Shown here piece after piece: positions 19,720 through 29,444 of a stretch of 64,000 nucleotides of DNA. The position numbers and the translations under genes were made by a program. Position 1 is the stretch's first letter, and every line of letters begins with the position of its first letter. Source of the stretch: an uncultured bacterium. Its GTDB lineage: Bacteria > Myxococcota_A > Bradymonadia > Bradymonadales > Bradymonadaceae. The DNA lies in contig CALJNB010000039.1 in NCBI GenBank assembly GCA_937981985.1, positions 1 through 64,000 of the forward strand. The letters are read 5' to 3'. The notes beneath the pieces were generated by a model that saw nothing but the letters and a program-made list of their open reading frames with translations, was not told where the DNA came from and searched no databases.

Positions 19720-20454
19720 ATGGCAACATTCTACAATAAGTTACAATCGAATATTCTGGCGGACCGCTATCTGGAGACGATGCTAGCTGATTGGAAGGGA
19801 ACCCTTCTACTTATCATTCAGGCACCTATACTTGCTTTCCTCGCCGTTATGGTTTGGGGAAATATCGGCAAAGCGACCGAGAGTATGTTCTTCGTGATGG
19901 TCCTAAGTTCACTCTGGCTAGGATGTATTAATGCGTCTCGAGAAATCGTAAAAGAACGCCCTCTTTTCCTGCGAGAAAAAATGGCTAATCTTAATGTCGC
20001 ATCTTATCTGTATTCCAAAGTTTACGTCTTGGGACTCCTATGTACGGTTCAAATCTTTTTATACACGATGATCGTTTGGAAATACGTCGATGTTAAAGTC
20101 CCTGTGGGCTGGCTGGGTATTGTCCTCTTGTTCACAGCCATGTGTGGAACCTGCTTGGGTCTTCTCATTTCCTCGCTAGTTAAACGTTCTGACTATGCCG
20201 TGGCATTGGTACCGCTTGTTATCATCCCACAGTTAGTATTCTCAGAATTCGCTATTGCCGAAGATCAATTTGAAGGCGCCAGCGAGGTTGTGTTTAAACT
20301 CATGCCGACACGTTGGGGTTACGAGAGTCTCTTACGATTCGGCGAGACAGACATTAAATATTTTGAAGGGCTCGCGCATATTCTACCGCTCATCACCTTC
20401 GGAATTCTTTTCCTAATCATCGCCTATCCCATCTTAAGATCCCAAAAGTATTAA
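19720..20454 (+). CDS. ABC-2 type membrane permease (ABCG-like), ATPase not adjacent
   Basis: 244 aa from the ATG at 19720; a TTG six bases earlier is also in frame. Six hydrophobic segments. The signature 'SLWLGCINASREIVKERPLF' closely matches 'SVWFGCSNAAREIVKERAIF' in the permease half of the FHA-ABC protein at 57643-60468, so it belongs to the same ABCG/White-like permease group. No ATP-binding gene is nearby; it could use an ATPase encoded elsewhere. It follows the FabV-like gene on the same strand, and its last four bases overlap the end of the opposite-strand DUF2164 gene. Confidence 0.85.
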   Translation: MATFYNKLQSNILADRYLETMLADWKGTLLLIIQAPILAFLAVMVWGNIGKATESMFFVMVLSSLWLGCINASREIVKERPLFLREKMANLNVASYLYSKVYVLGLLCTVQIFLYTMIVWKYVDVKVPVGWLGIVLLFTAMCGTCLGLLISSLVKRSDYAVALVPLVIIPQLVFSEFAIAEDQFEGASEVVFKLMPTRWGYESLLRFGETDIKYFEGLAHILPLITFGILFLIIAYPILRSQKY

Positions 20455-20684
20455 GTTTTGATGGCATAAAGTGTTTCATCGATGTCTTCCATTTTTAGTG
20501 CAATCACTTTCTGAGCTTCTTCGACGCCTAGATTGTAGAAATACTTCCCAATATTTTTTTCAATAAAGCTAAGCAACAGGTCCGCACCCAATCCACCAAG
20601 ATCATATTCTAATTCGTCTTCAAAATAAGATTGAAGTTCTTTTGTAATATAGCTGCGTACTTCGGGTGAAAAATCGACCGACAT
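20451..20684 (-). CDS. DUF2164 family small protein
   Basis: 77 aa, acidic. The pattern 'LQSYFEDELEYDLGGLGADLLLSFIEKNIGKYFYNLGVEEA' (shown here in parts: YFEDEL, GADLLLSF, GKYFYNLG, VEEA) matches DUF2164, a small helical family of unknown function found singly in many bacteria. The ATG at 20684 lies at the family's usual distance. The stop overlaps the convergent permease stop by four bases. Confidence 0.8.
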   Translation of the reverse strand: MSVDFSPEVRSYITKELQSYFEDELEYDLGGLGADLLLSFIEKNIGKYFYNLGVEEAQKVIALKMEDIDETLYAIKT

Positions 20685-20850
20685 TTTTGACTCGTCTTAT
20701 GAGTAAGCGACATTTGTATTAAGATAGGTCCAAATAGTCACGTCTTATTTCGAAGCGAACCAAGGCGTGAAGTCCTCTCAATTTTTGAGAAAAATGGAAC
20801 ATTCTTCGCTCTATGGTATCTCTTATACTAACCCTTTAGGAGAAGTTGCA

Positions 20851-22080
20851 ATGAAGCTTACGAAGATTTCAACTATTTTGATTGCTTGCTTTCTGGTCTC
20901 CGGCTGCGCCGGTGCTTCTAAAAAGGATGATACTATCCAATCCATTCGAAGCCAAAAAATAGAAATTGACCCTATGTTAATTCAACTTGATGGGAAGGGT
21001 TCACGTGAATCTATCGATGTGGGGACACTATTTGACCGCGCATTTAAGTTCTTTTCCGAACGTCGTTTTGAGGAAGCGATCCGAGACTACGACGCAATTA
21101 TTCGAAACTTTCCAGAGTCGAGGTTCTACCAGCCCTCTCTTTACAATGCAGGGCTTTCATACGAACGGCTTCGTCGCTTCAAAGATGCCGCACGTGTTTA
21201 TGAAAAAATACTCGCCTTACCTACGCAATCTAAAGATACGAACGACGCCTACTTCCGCCTCGCTACTGTGCTGGAAGAATTGCAAAATTGGGAACGAATC
21301 CAAACAATCATGACACAGATTCTACTTCGAAATGGTTTGTCAAATTTTGATCGTGTTGAAGCTTACGTGCGGCGGTCTGAAGCGCTACTACAGATGGGCT
21401 CTCATAAGGAAGCCGCCGATGGGTTTCGAAATGTTTTTACTATTAACAAAAAATCTGAGCTCGAAGAACGGCTCGACTCTAAATCTCACCTTATTGTGCG
21501 TGCTTACTTTGGACTCGGTCAATCACTGCATGCTCAAGTTTCCGCAATTGCCTTGGTTCTACCACCGTCCAGGATGGGAAGTGACTTGAAGAAAAAAGGG
21601 ACGCTTTTTTCAGCAGCGCAAATCAACTATATTCGGGCGTTGAGCGCGCACCATCCGACCTGGTCAGTAGCCGCCGGATATATGATTGGCCGCTTGTATG
21701 AAGATTTCTATACAGATATCTTGGGAGCCGAGATTCCAACTGATCTTTCGGCGGAACATCTTACGCTCTATTTTGAGGAGCTTCGAAAACAGATCAGGCC
21801 ACTCATGGAACGCGCGGTCCAGGTGTACGAAAAAAACCTATCTCTTTCGCGACGCATTGGTCATAAAGAAAAGAACAAATGGGTCCAAGAAACGAACGAG
21901 AATTTACGACGCTTACGTTCTTATCTCGATGATCCCGAAACACGTTCGCGTGCCGCGCGTTTTGTGCAGGCCGGGAAGAATCTGAAAACACTTTGGGATC
22001 CCATTCCTATTGCTCGCGATTCCATATCAGAGGCGATCAATCAAGCTCACCAACCGGCCGAGAAGAACACTTTAGAGTAA
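20851..22080 (+). CDS. TPR-containing lipoprotein
   Basis: 409 aa from the ATG at 20851, which has a strong GGAGAAG site and begins a lipoprotein signal (MKLTKISTILIACFLVSGC); the longer upstream frame lacks both. After the lipobox the protein is a helical TPR array similar in style to BamD/YbgF-like periplasmic proteins ('FFSERRFEEAIRDYDAIIRNF', in pieces FFSERRFEEA and DYDAIIRNF; 'AARVYEKILALP'). A role in outer-membrane assembly or cell-envelope scaffolding is plausible but unproven. No Bam genes are nearby. Confidence 0.85.
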   Translation: MKLTKISTILIACFLVSGCAGASKKDDTIQSIRSQKIEIDPMLIQLDGKGSRESIDVGTLFDRAFKFFSERRFEEAIRDYDAIIRNFPESRFYQPSLYNAGLSYERLRRFKDAARVYEKILALPTQSKDTNDAYFRLATVLEELQNWERIQTIMTQILLRNGLSNFDRVEAYVRRSEALLQMGSHKEAADGFRNVFTINKKSELEERLDSKSHLIVRAYFGLGQSLHAQVSAIALVLPPSRMGSDLKKKGTLFSAAQINYIRALSAHHPTWSVAAGYMIGRLYEDFYTDILGAEIPTDLSAEHLTLYFEELRKQIRPLMERAVQVYEKNLSLSRRIGHKEKNKWVQETNENLRRLRSYLDDPETRSRAARFVQAGKNLKTLWDPIPIARDSISEAINQAHQPAEKNTLE

Positions 22081-22102
22081 AAAAAGCCGCTAAAAAGCGA
22101 CT
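22079..22102 (-). terminator. Rho-independent terminator of the Hydin-domain lipoprotein gene
   Basis: Minus strand AGTCGCT-TTTT-AGCGGCT followed by seven T. It lies between two convergent genes, its T-run overlapping the end of the TPR lipoprotein's stop codon. Confidence 0.75.
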
Positions 22103-22126
22103 GTATCGAAATTCCAACCTATTTAA

Positions 22127-24214
22127 TTAAGGCGTGGTAGCGCCCGGGAATCCTTGTTGAACGATATTGCGAGGACTAATCTGACGTGATGGCCAGGCAA
22201 TGTTTGCAACGTACCAAAAGCTTCCAGTGCTTGGAAGAAGTCGATCGAGCTCTTCGAACTTCTTAACCCCGCCAATAAAGATTCGGATACTCGCATAACT
22301 CGCACCGAAAGAACGATCAGCGTAGTAGTGAACACCGACTGAATAGACAATATCGTTCTCAGGATTATCGTGATTTAAGTTCTCTGGCCCAAGACCATCA
22401 ATATCATCACGATCAAGACTCGGGTCATCAGACTCCCCTGGAATTCCCCAATCAGCGGTCTTATTTCTGTAGAAAATATCTCGTGGCGATGCGTTCCACT
22501 TCCCTACAGGATGAAGATAATGAAGATCAAGATCTGCACCGTTTGCGTCGTTTTCATTGTTGTCGTTGGGCGTCTGCCACGAAAGTTCGATAGAAATATC
22601 TTCATCTGGTGTTGCAACGATTGTGATTCGGGACTGATCACCGCAACTCGCAGTGCCTTTATCGTCATATACCTTAAGTTCGATCACATATTCACCCGCG
22701 ATATCAAGTTCAAGTGAAGGGTTCTCAACGGCAGTATTTGACAGGCGCGAGTTCGAATCAATCGGGGCCGAAACGATGGTCCACTCGTATCGATCTACTG
22801 TCCCGTCGGCATCTGTCGAATTTGAGCCACGGAATTCAATCCACTTGAGAGGAATCGTTGCGATCATTGTTTGGTATCTATTCGTGCCACGAATTTGCGC
22901 GTCAGCTATCGCCGTTGGACAAGCGTTAGTTGTACCTTTTCCTTTAAGCGGAATGATCACAGAGCTCTTCGTTGGATCATCACTGTTAAATGATAACGCT
23001 CCTTCAGAAACAGCTAAATCGATCGGAGTATAAATGGCAACAAAACTTACAGTAGCTTGTGGTCCGACCACCATTCCGTCCGCGGTATCGATTCCGGCAG
23101 GGAGCGGGTTTTTGAGTTCGAAGATCGTCGAGTTTGGGTCACAATCAGCGCCTACGTTTGTGCAAAGACCGAGGTCACTAATTTTAAGATCTTTACCTTG
23201 GCTACAATTCTTAATCGTGATCGTTTTATTGTTCGCAAACCCGATCCCGCCTTCTCCGAAATTAATTTCGTCTTCGCCGGTAACCACTTCTAAACAGGCT
23301 TCGTCAGAATTTCCGACGAGAGAAACCGTGTAATCCGGAGAATTCGAATCGTTACTAAGGATATGAAGTTCGGCTTCTGTCGGATCAGGAGTATCAGGAT
23401 TGAAGTATACTCGAATTGGGAATTTCTCGTTGGCTTTCAAAGCTGCTGCCGGCCAGTTCTTCGTGTCGTCGGCGGGATCTGCTGTGGCGTCGTCCGTTGC
23501 AGGAAAAGTAATGGAGAAATCAGAATCGTTAGGTGAAATGATAATATCTTCTATTTTAAGAGGTGCTTCTCCTACATTCTGTATACTCGATAATTGCCAA
23601 GATTTATTTCGAGTCATCTCGTTAACCGGAGCGACGCGAGCAAAAGAGATCGTTGGCTTCGAAAAAACGCGAGCATCTAAATCTTGTGAAAGAATCTCTA
23701 GTTGGAGATTTGGGTTCTTTGAGTCGTTAGAAATGACTTCAATGAAACCGTCATCTGGGCTTGTATCTTTTGGGGTGTATTTGACCGAGATCTCTCGGGT
23801 TTCGTCTTGCTTCAATTCAAAGGATTCAATCCAATCTTCGCCTTTCGAAAATTCATTCCCTCCCTCATCATCTTTCGTGTTTTCGACGAGTTTAATACCG
23901 GAAACCTTTAAAACTCCTTTTCCGGAATTTATTAATAGAACGCTGGTAACGCCGGTCTCGCCTAAGACGACCGAACTAAATACAAGTTGGGTAACGTCAG
24001 TCTCCAATTTTGGAAGATTTTCGGCACAAAGGTCACTACCACAATCTGTGTCTTTGACGGGTTCAACCTCTAAACCGGTTTTATTATCAAGACATTTATC
24101 GCCCGATAAAGTCGCTGTATCCGGACAAAGAATCTCGTCATCGCTGCACGAAGAAAACGCGAGGGTACTAAGCATAATAGTAAGTAGAGGAAAAAACTTT
24201 AGTTGCTGAATCAT
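22127..24214 (-). CDS. Large lipoprotein with Hydin/choice-of-anchor and PKD-like domains
   Basis: 695 aa; signal peptide and lipobox 'AFSSC' (Cys23). Several tandem beta domains of the ASPM-SPD-2-Hydin / choice-of-anchor D type follow ('FSSVVLGETGVTSVLLINSG' read as VVLGETG and VLLINSG; 'INFGEGGIGFANNKTITIKN' as INFGEGG and TITIKN; 'LHILSNDSNSP'). A PKD-like domain follows ('EFRGSNSTDADGTVDRYEW' as DADGTVDRYEW). A C-terminal domain has 'ADLDLHYLHP', typical of myxobacterial exported proteins. Probably surface-exposed and structural. GGAG precedes the ATG; a terminator follows. Confidence 0.86.
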   Translation of the reverse strand: MIQQLKFFPLLTIMLSTLAFSSCSDDEILCPDTATLSGDKCLDNKTGLEVEPVKDTDCGSDLCAENLPKLETDVTQLVFSSVVLGETGVTSVLLINSGKGVLKVSGIKLVENTKDDEGGNEFSKGEDWIESFELKQDETREISVKYTPKDTSPDDGFIEVISNDSKNPNLQLEILSQDLDARVFSKPTISFARVAPVNEMTRNKSWQLSSIQNVGEAPLKIEDIIISPNDSDFSITFPATDDATADPADDTKNWPAAALKANEKFPIRVYFNPDTPDPTEAELHILSNDSNSPDYTVSLVGNSDEACLEVVTGEDEINFGEGGIGFANNKTITIKNCSQGKDLKISDLGLCTNVGADCDPNSTIFELKNPLPAGIDTADGMVVGPQATVSFVAIYTPIDLAVSEGALSFNSDDPTKSSVIIPLKGKGTTNACPTAIADAQIRGTNRYQTMIATIPLKWIEFRGSNSTDADGTVDRYEWTIVSAPIDSNSRLSNTAVENPSLELDIAGEYVIELKVYDDKGTASCGDQSRITIVATPDEDISIELSWQTPNDNNENDANGADLDLHYLHPVGKWNASPRDIFYRNKTADWGIPGESDDPSLDRDDIDGLGPENLNHDNPENDIVYSVGVHYYADRSFGASYASIRIFIGGVKKFEELDRLLPSTGSFWYVANIAWPSRQISPRNIVQQGFPGATTP

Positions 24215-24414
24215 CCAGGCTCCGATAGCGAGTCTTCTTGATACGAACTTTTGAAAAACGCATCAAATCAAATTTATTAAGTCCGGCGCGAATATAGGGG
24301 TTTGGAAAACGATAGTCAACCAAACCAACAAAAGCTTAGGTTCATCGCATTCTAACTAGCGTTAGTGAGGGTTTTGTTCAAAGATTTCGATGAAGAATCC
24401 CCATTTTGAGCATT

Positions 24415-25470
24415 CTAAATTTCTAACTCTACGAATTCGACCGGAATCCCACCGTTTCGAAAACGCGTTATTGACCGTCCAATCGATGCATAATCTCGCG
24501 GTAAGAGGAGAAAAACACGTGTCCCCTCTTTGACCTGTTCTCGAAGCGGCTCGAGGAAATCCATCTTTTTGATGCGAGTCCCATAAGGGGGATTTGCAAT
24601 GACCCATTTGGACTCCATACTCTTACAAGCATCGTCTAAGCTCCGAGAAACGAAACGAAGCTGGTCCACTCCTGCGCGTTTGGCGTTGGCCATGGAATAA
24701 CGAATCACGTCGTTATTGATGTCCGAGCCTAAGAGATCTAATTCTACTTTTTTAAGTTCCGACTTCACCGCCCATAACTCGGGATCAAACGCGGTAGTCT
24801 TTTCGATACCGTAAGATCGCCCTACACGTGGGGTTTTATCAAGCGCCATCATTGCGGCTTCAATAATAAATGTTCCACTACCGCACATCGGGTCGACCAG
24901 TGATAATCCGTCCCAATCTGTATCCGACTTGACGATATTTAAGAGATTGGCGGCAATTGTTTCTCTCAAAGGGGCACGACCTGCTTCAGTCCTCCAACCT
25001 CTCTTATAGAATGCTGCTCCGCCAATATCTATTGCGATCCGCGCGCGGTCATTCATAAATCGAACCAAAATGACCATGCTGTCTTGTTCTTTCTTAGCGA
25101 TGAAATATCCGTTTCTGGTCATTGCATCTTTGGCAGCTTTTTCAATATCACGTAAGTCTTTCAGCGCTGATTTGTGAGTAACTGCGTTGATCGACACTAC
25201 TGTCTTTGGTTTTAAGAATTCGCCCCATTCGATGCGATCCATTTTTCTATAGAACTCGCGAATATCTTTGGCCTTGAATTCATCGATGTTCCAACGAATC
25301 GCGGTCGCACATCGGCATTTTTGTAAAAGATTATACAGTTTTACGCGAGTACACTTAAAGGTGACGCCACCATGGAAGATCTCTACCTTCTTTGCGCCGA
25401 GACTACGAATTTCTCGTTGTAAAGAAGCTTCCAGTCCGGGATTGATTGTCGCTGTATAATTTTGAGCCAA
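24415..25470 (-). CDS. THUMP-domain RNA guanine-N2 methyltransferase, RlmL-like
   Basis: 351 aa. The N-terminal part ('NPGLEASLQREIRSLGAKK') and THUMP domain bind RNA. The C-terminal Rossmann methylase has the SAM motif 'DPMCGSGTFIIEAA' and catalytic 'NPPYGTRI'. It matches the N-terminal half of E. coli RlmL/YcbY, which makes m2G2445 in 23S rRNA; the RlmK half is absent, as in many bacteria. The start is TTG at 25470: an in-frame stop lies five codons upstream and no ATG gives the conserved N-terminus. It lies 12 bp after the TPR gene and is probably cotranscribed. Confidence 0.9.
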   Translation of the reverse strand: MAQNYTATINPGLEASLQREIRSLGAKKVEIFHGGVTFKCTRVKLYNLLQKCRCATAIRWNIDEFKAKDIREFYRKMDRIEWGEFLKPKTVVSINAVTHKSALKDLRDIEKAAKDAMTRNGYFIAKKEQDSMVILVRFMNDRARIAIDIGGAAFYKRGWRTEAGRAPLRETIAANLLNIVKSDTDWDGLSLVDPMCGSGTFIIEAAMMALDKTPRVGRSYGIEKTTAFDPELWAVKSELKKVELDLLGSDINNDVIRYSMANAKRAGVDQLRFVSRSLDDACKSMESKWVIANPPYGTRIKKMDFLEPLREQVKEGTRVFLLLPRDYASIGRSITRFRNGGIPVEFVELEI

Positions 25471-25482
25471 AAGTCGAACCGT

Positions 25483-26448
25483 CTATTTAGATAATAAAAT
25501 CGTTGAAAATATTTCTGCCGCGTCTTCATGACGACCTTTTTGTTGTATAGCAAGGCCGCGAAGAACTCGAACGTAATCCAACAAAACAGCATCATCTTTT
25601 GAACTACGCGCCAAAACCGAGATTTCTTTTAGCGCTAAGTCTACTCTTCCGTCGGCAAGCAATGAAGATGCGACAAACCAAGACAGAAACTTCAAATCAG
25701 GATTCTCACGCAACGCTTCACTGCCGAGGGTCGCTGCTAACCCTGAATCGCCCGAAAGAATGGCATCCATCGTCAAGATAATTTTGGTACGCCGTTTAAC
25801 GATCCCCAATGTAACCTCATCGTTGGTTACCTTTTTGATCGCTTCTAATCTCCGACTTTGAATGTTCCAAGATTCAGCAGAGATAATCGGCAACACCTCA
25901 TCTTTTTTGGGCAGAATTTCGGCATCGAATTCGTCTATCAATCGGCGAGAAAGTTCCGCCTTTATTTCGATCAACACGGGTTCGGCAAATCCCGTCTCTA
26001 ATAGAGATTGAAACACTCGAAATGCGCCGCCTTTTTCGCTAAACGCTTGCCCCGATTTGAGTCCTTTTTTTAAAGATTGATAGATTTTTTCTTGAGGTTT
26101 TGTACGACGGTACACCGATGTTCCTGCACGGGTGTTAGCGAGGTTACGTTCTTTTCGGATTTGCAAGAAATCCTCCGCTGAAGAATCGACCTCCAAGTAA
26201 AAATCGTAATAAGCGACAGCCGCGACATAATTTTCTAGCCAAAAATACGAACGCGCCAGATTACGATAGGGTTCGGCTTTTGTTGGGTCGGCTTGAATCG
26301 AGTTTCTGTATTCCTTCAACGACTTATTATACCTACCGGCGTTGTACTCCCGATTCGCGCGTCGAATCGATTCTTCATAAGTTTGCGCATTCGCGGAAAT
26401 GCTGAAAAACAAAGAAACACAAAAAGTGAAGAACAAAATGCTTCTCAT
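25483..26448 (-). CDS. Exported TPR protein
   Basis: 321 aa; signal peptide MRSILFFTFCVSLFFSISANA. TPR units at about 25-110 ('YNAGRYNKSLKEYRNSIQADP' in parts YNAGRYNKSL and YRNSIQADP; 'AVAYYDFYLEVD') and near the C-terminus ('GRHEDAAEIFSTILL'). The start codon overlaps the stop of the PEGA gene (ATGA), so translation is probably coupled and the two proteins may act together in the periplasm. Function unknown. Confidence 0.85.
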   Translation of the reverse strand: MRSILFFTFCVSLFFSISANAQTYEESIRRANREYNAGRYNKSLKEYRNSIQADPTKAEPYRNLARSYFWLENYVAAVAYYDFYLEVDSSAEDFLQIRKERNLANTRAGTSVYRRTKPQEKIYQSLKKGLKSGQAFSEKGGAFRVFQSLLETGFAEPVLIEIKAELSRRLIDEFDAEILPKKDEVLPIISAESWNIQSRRLEAIKKVTNDEVTLGIVKRRTKIILTMDAILSGDSGLAATLGSEALRENPDLKFLSWFVASSLLADGRVDLALKEISVLARSSKDDAVLLDYVRVLRGLAIQQKGRHEDAAEIFSTILLSK

Positions 26449-27986
26449 AATTGTTCCGGCGGTTCTGGGTCGACCCCAAATAAATTTCCAAAAGCGATCC
26501 CAAAACCAAGAGAAAACTGATGGTCAGCGCCTGGACCTGAAGCAAAATAATCTTGAAAAGAATAGCGTGCGATACCGAACAATGAATTCGTCACAAAATA
26601 TTGACCTGCAAGTCCCAGCGTCCAAAACGCGTTGCTCGTAGAAAAGGAAAGCTGTTTATCTTTACCCACAACATCCGCGTTGAACCAATGAAAATCAACG
26701 CCAAGACCAAGCTCAGCCGTGGGTACGAAATTTTTATAAAAGCGGCGATAGGTCAGTTGAAAAGGTCTAATTTGTAGGCGGTTCGACGAGGTTATAATAG
26801 CAATGTCTCGAGTCGTTCCGTCAGCATCCAACGCCAAAGCAATATGATTTGCGTTCCCCGATAAAAGCGAAATGGAAGCCACCGAAAGACCGAAATTTCT
26901 CAGCTGATACAAAAACTCTAACCTCGCCCCGTTCGTATGCAATGTACGGCGAATAGGAAAGTCACTCCCTAAATTTCCATCTCCGTCGGCTAACCCTAGA
27001 AGAATACCATTTTCTGAACCGCGAGCGTCCTGAAACGTCGCGCGTTGATAACCGTGTTCAAATCCTAAACGAAGCACAAATTTTCGGTGAGAGATGGCGT
27101 CTGATGACACATCCCGTAGAAACGGATTACTACCCTCCAGGCCAATGTTTTTTGTGAGCTTCTCACCCGACTTTATCTCGATATTTTCAAACACCGAAAG
27201 GTAACCCTCTTTACGAATTTCTACGGTGTAAAGACCAGGATCTAATCTGATTTCCTCGCCGGAAAATCCAACTCGTGCTCCGTTAACAAGGACTTCGGCC
27301 CCTTCGGGAGCATCCAAAATCTTTAAGTTGCCCAAATTCGCTTTTAGAGTTTTTTCAATCGTCTGAATTTGTCCTTTTTTAAGCGAGAATCGCGCATCTT
27401 CTGATTCGAAAAAGTTTAGCGAAAAAGTATATTGAAACTCGCCGACGGGTAACTGGACGTGGAAGGGCGTGACACCTCGAACCACATCATTAATTCTTAC
27501 TTCGGCTCCGGCGGGTTTCGAGATAAACACCACAGTGCCGGTCGCATCGAATAAGGTTGAGATAAGCTTATATGCAGCCTGCTTGGGCTCTTCGTTTGAG
27601 ATTAACGATTCTTTTATCACCTCTTTACGTTCATCCAGTAACGCATAATAAAAGCCGTCATTTCTTCTTTCGACCCTTACCACCCCGGCGAGCTGCAACG
27701 CCTCTAAAACGATAGAAAACGGCGAGCCACACTTCCTAACTCCAGAAAAACAGGCGTGAGTTTTCAGTGATCGCGCCTCCAAGTGATTTCCTAATTCGGA
27801 TGCGGTAAAAACCTGCCGCTGAGCCTCTTCGCCTAAGGCTTCTTTTAAATAGGGTACAAGAAGTTCAGCGTCCGGTTTAATATCCCAAAAATAGCTTTGT
27901 TCTTGTGCTCCTAAATTCTGAGAATATAGGAGAAAGATGAAAATGAGCGCCATCCGTGACGCTCGTTTTTGTAATTTGCAATCCAT
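26445..27986 (-). CDS. PEGA-domain protein with C-terminal outer-membrane barrel
   Basis: About 513 aa. Two PEGA domains in the middle ('GTVVFISKPAGAEVRINDVV' as SKPAGAEVRIND, 'VPEG-like' second copy as LDAPEGAEVLVNG with 'VEIRKEGYLSV') are followed by about 200 residues of alternating strands ('GFEHGYQRATF', 'SFSTSNAFWTLGLAG') ending in a Phe/Leu-rich tail, consistent with an 8-10-strand barrel. I chose the ATG at 27986 because it gives a normal signal peptide (basic KLQKRASR, then a hydrophobic core to LGAQ); ATGs at 28040 and 27953 are possible. It overlaps the next gene by ATGA. Confidence 0.82.
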   Translation of the reverse strand: MDCKLQKRASRMALIFIFLLYSQNLGAQEQSYFWDIKPDAELLVPYLKEALGEEAQRQVFTASELGNHLEARSLKTHACFSGVRKCGSPFSIVLEALQLAGVVRVERRNDGFYYALLDERKEVIKESLISNEEPKQAAYKLISTLFDATGTVVFISKPAGAEVRINDVVRGVTPFHVQLPVGEFQYTFSLNFFESEDARFSLKKGQIQTIEKTLKANLGNLKILDAPEGAEVLVNGARVGFSGEEIRLDPGLYTVEIRKEGYLSVFENIEIKSGEKLTKNIGLEGSNPFLRDVSSDAISHRKFVLRLGFEHGYQRATFQDARGSENGILLGLADGDGNLGSDFPIRRTLHTNGARLEFLYQLRNFGLSVASISLLSGNANHIALALDADGTTRDIAIITSSNRLQIRPFQLTYRRFYKNFVPTAELGLGVDFHWFNADVVGKDKQLSFSTSNAFWTLGLAGQYFVTNSLFGIARYSFQDYFASGPGADHQFSLGFGIAFGNLFGVDPEPPEQL

Positions 27987-28066
27987 GGCGTGCAAATTTG
28001 ATAGCATCGTCGATCCAACAAATCCAGTCGAGATCAACATTCCTTCGAGATGTTTTTAAATTTTTT

Positions 28067-28080
28067 TTGAGGGACCTCAA
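28067..28080. repeat. Short palindrome upstream of the PEGA gene
   Basis: TTGAGG-GA-CCTCAA beside an eight-base T tract, in the 5' region of the PEGA/TPR/RlmL gene set. It lacks a correctly oriented T-run for a terminator of either strand. An operator is possible. Confidence 0.35.
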
Positions 28081-28217
28081 GTGATTCTTTAGAGTTATCT
28101 ACACAACGTAATAAAATAATGTAGCTATAATTTAAGAAGGAAAATTTCGGCAAAATATTCATCAACCTACGATCCGATCACTTAGGAGATGACCTTAACA
28201 AATCCGTTTGGATTCCG

Positions 28218-29444
28218 TCATTTTTTCTGCTCGTCCGAAACCCCTACCCTGCTATCTTTTCCTGAATGTTTTATACGTCCTTGCCATAAAACCATTAAGA
28301 ATAACGACAAAAATAGAGGCGTTAACGGAATCGAGATCTGCCCAACTACGCGACAAACCAGTGGCAACACCCATAACGCAACAAGAGTGGATTTCTCGAA
28401 AGGTCTAAACCCCGTGTTCAAACCAAGTCGTGTCATCAGTGCAATGGGAATCGCTAGAACGACTAAATCATAATCAAGGAAATAGGGAGTGACCATCAAC
28501 GTGGCGACAATCACAACCGATCCTTTTACTTCGATGGGGACCCTAGATGTCCATGTTCTAACAGTAAGAAGCGCTGCGATGATTGCGCTTAGTCCTTGAC
28601 CGATATAGGCCAAATTAATCGTTGCTCCTAACATCCTCAACGCGGAGAATACGGACTGGATTTTCTCCCAACCCGTAGCTCCACTTTCCAAAATATAGTC
28701 TTTGGTAAAGGAGCCATTGGAAAGAAACGCAATCCAAAGCTCGGTCCCCCAAAACAGCCAAGTCGTCGATACGAGTGCGACAGTAACGATAAGCGCAGTT
28801 GCAAACACCGACCAACGGCGGTTCACTAGAAGTGCTAAAGGTATAAGAAAACCGAATTGAGGTTTGTAGGTCAAAATACCCAAAGCAAAACCGGCGACCT
28901 TTGGACGCCGTTTCATTTCGCCGAAGAGAAGTGCGAGTAAAGCGCCGGTGAGGAATGCGTTTTGGCCGTGCCCCAAACATAGGAACACAGCAGGAAAACC
29001 AGACGCTACGACTAATGTTTCTTTACGTGGCAACAATTTATAAATGGAAAACAAGTAGAACAGAAAGGTTAACGACATATACAGCGCTAACGCCACCATA
29101 TAGGGAATTTCGGCAAGCCCACGGGCAACCAACAAGAACATCGGAGGGTAGTGCCAACCGTACAGCGGAACGTCGTCATAAAATATTTCACGTTGTTTTT
29201 CGAAGTGAACCGGCGGATCGTAGATCGCTAGCGGCGAGCCTTCGGCGGCGAGTACTCCGGCGCTCCAAACGTTGGAAAAATCGGTTCCAATGGGCCTACC
29301 CATATAGTCGAGCCCGGCTGAAGATGTCTTCGAGATCATCCAAATTGAAGCCACAAGATAGACCCCAATTAGAATCAGATTATAGTTCACGATCCGTTGA
29401 CGATCGATGAACGCCCCCTCCGCGAACCAAGTTTTTAGGTTCAT
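28218..29444 (-). CDS. GT87-family (DUF2029) membrane glycosyltransferase
   Basis: 408 aa with about ten hydrophobic segments. The pattern 'GTDFSNVWSAGVLAAEGSPLAIYDPP' (read as DFSNVWSAG and SPLAIYDP) followed by 'LYGWHYPPMFLLVA' and 'LTYKPQFGFLIPLALL' is characteristic of GT87 polyprenyl-phosphate-dependent mannosyl/arabinosyltransferase-like proteins such as PimE-type enzymes. It should transfer a sugar from a lipid-linked donor on the periplasmic face. The ATG overlaps the stop of the GT2 gene by four bases (ATGA), so the GT2 enzyme probably supplies the donor. Confidence 0.88.
   Translation of the reverse strand: MNLKTWFAEGAFIDRQRIVNYNLILIGVYLVASIWMISKTSSAGLDYMGRPIGTDFSNVWSAGVLAAEGSPLAIYDPPVHFEKQREIFYDDVPLYGWHYPPMFLLVARGLAEIPYMVALALYMSLTFLFYLFSIYKLLPRKETLVVASGFPAVFLCLGHGQNAFLTGALLALLFGEMKRRPKVAGFALGILTYKPQFGFLIPLALLVNRRWSVFATALIVTVALVSTTWLFWGTELWIAFLSNGSFTKDYILESGATGWEKIQSVFSALRMLGATINLAYIGQGLSAIIAALLTVRTWTSRVPIEVKGSVVIVATLMVTPYFLDYDLVVLAIPIALMTRLGLNTGFRPFEKSTLVALWVLPLVCRVVGQISIPLTPLFLSLFLMVLWQGRIKHSGKDSRVGVSDEQKK

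Noticed and set aside
23400-24209. 269-codon plus-strand frame antisense to the Hydin-domain lipoprotein
   Set aside because: It mirrors the codon pattern of the real gene, has no ribosome site, and the opposite strand has a signal peptide and known domains.
24352-24365. CTAAC-TAGC-GTTAG hairpin before the RlmL-like gene end
   Set aside because: Five-base stem without a T-run on either strand; too weak to call a terminator.
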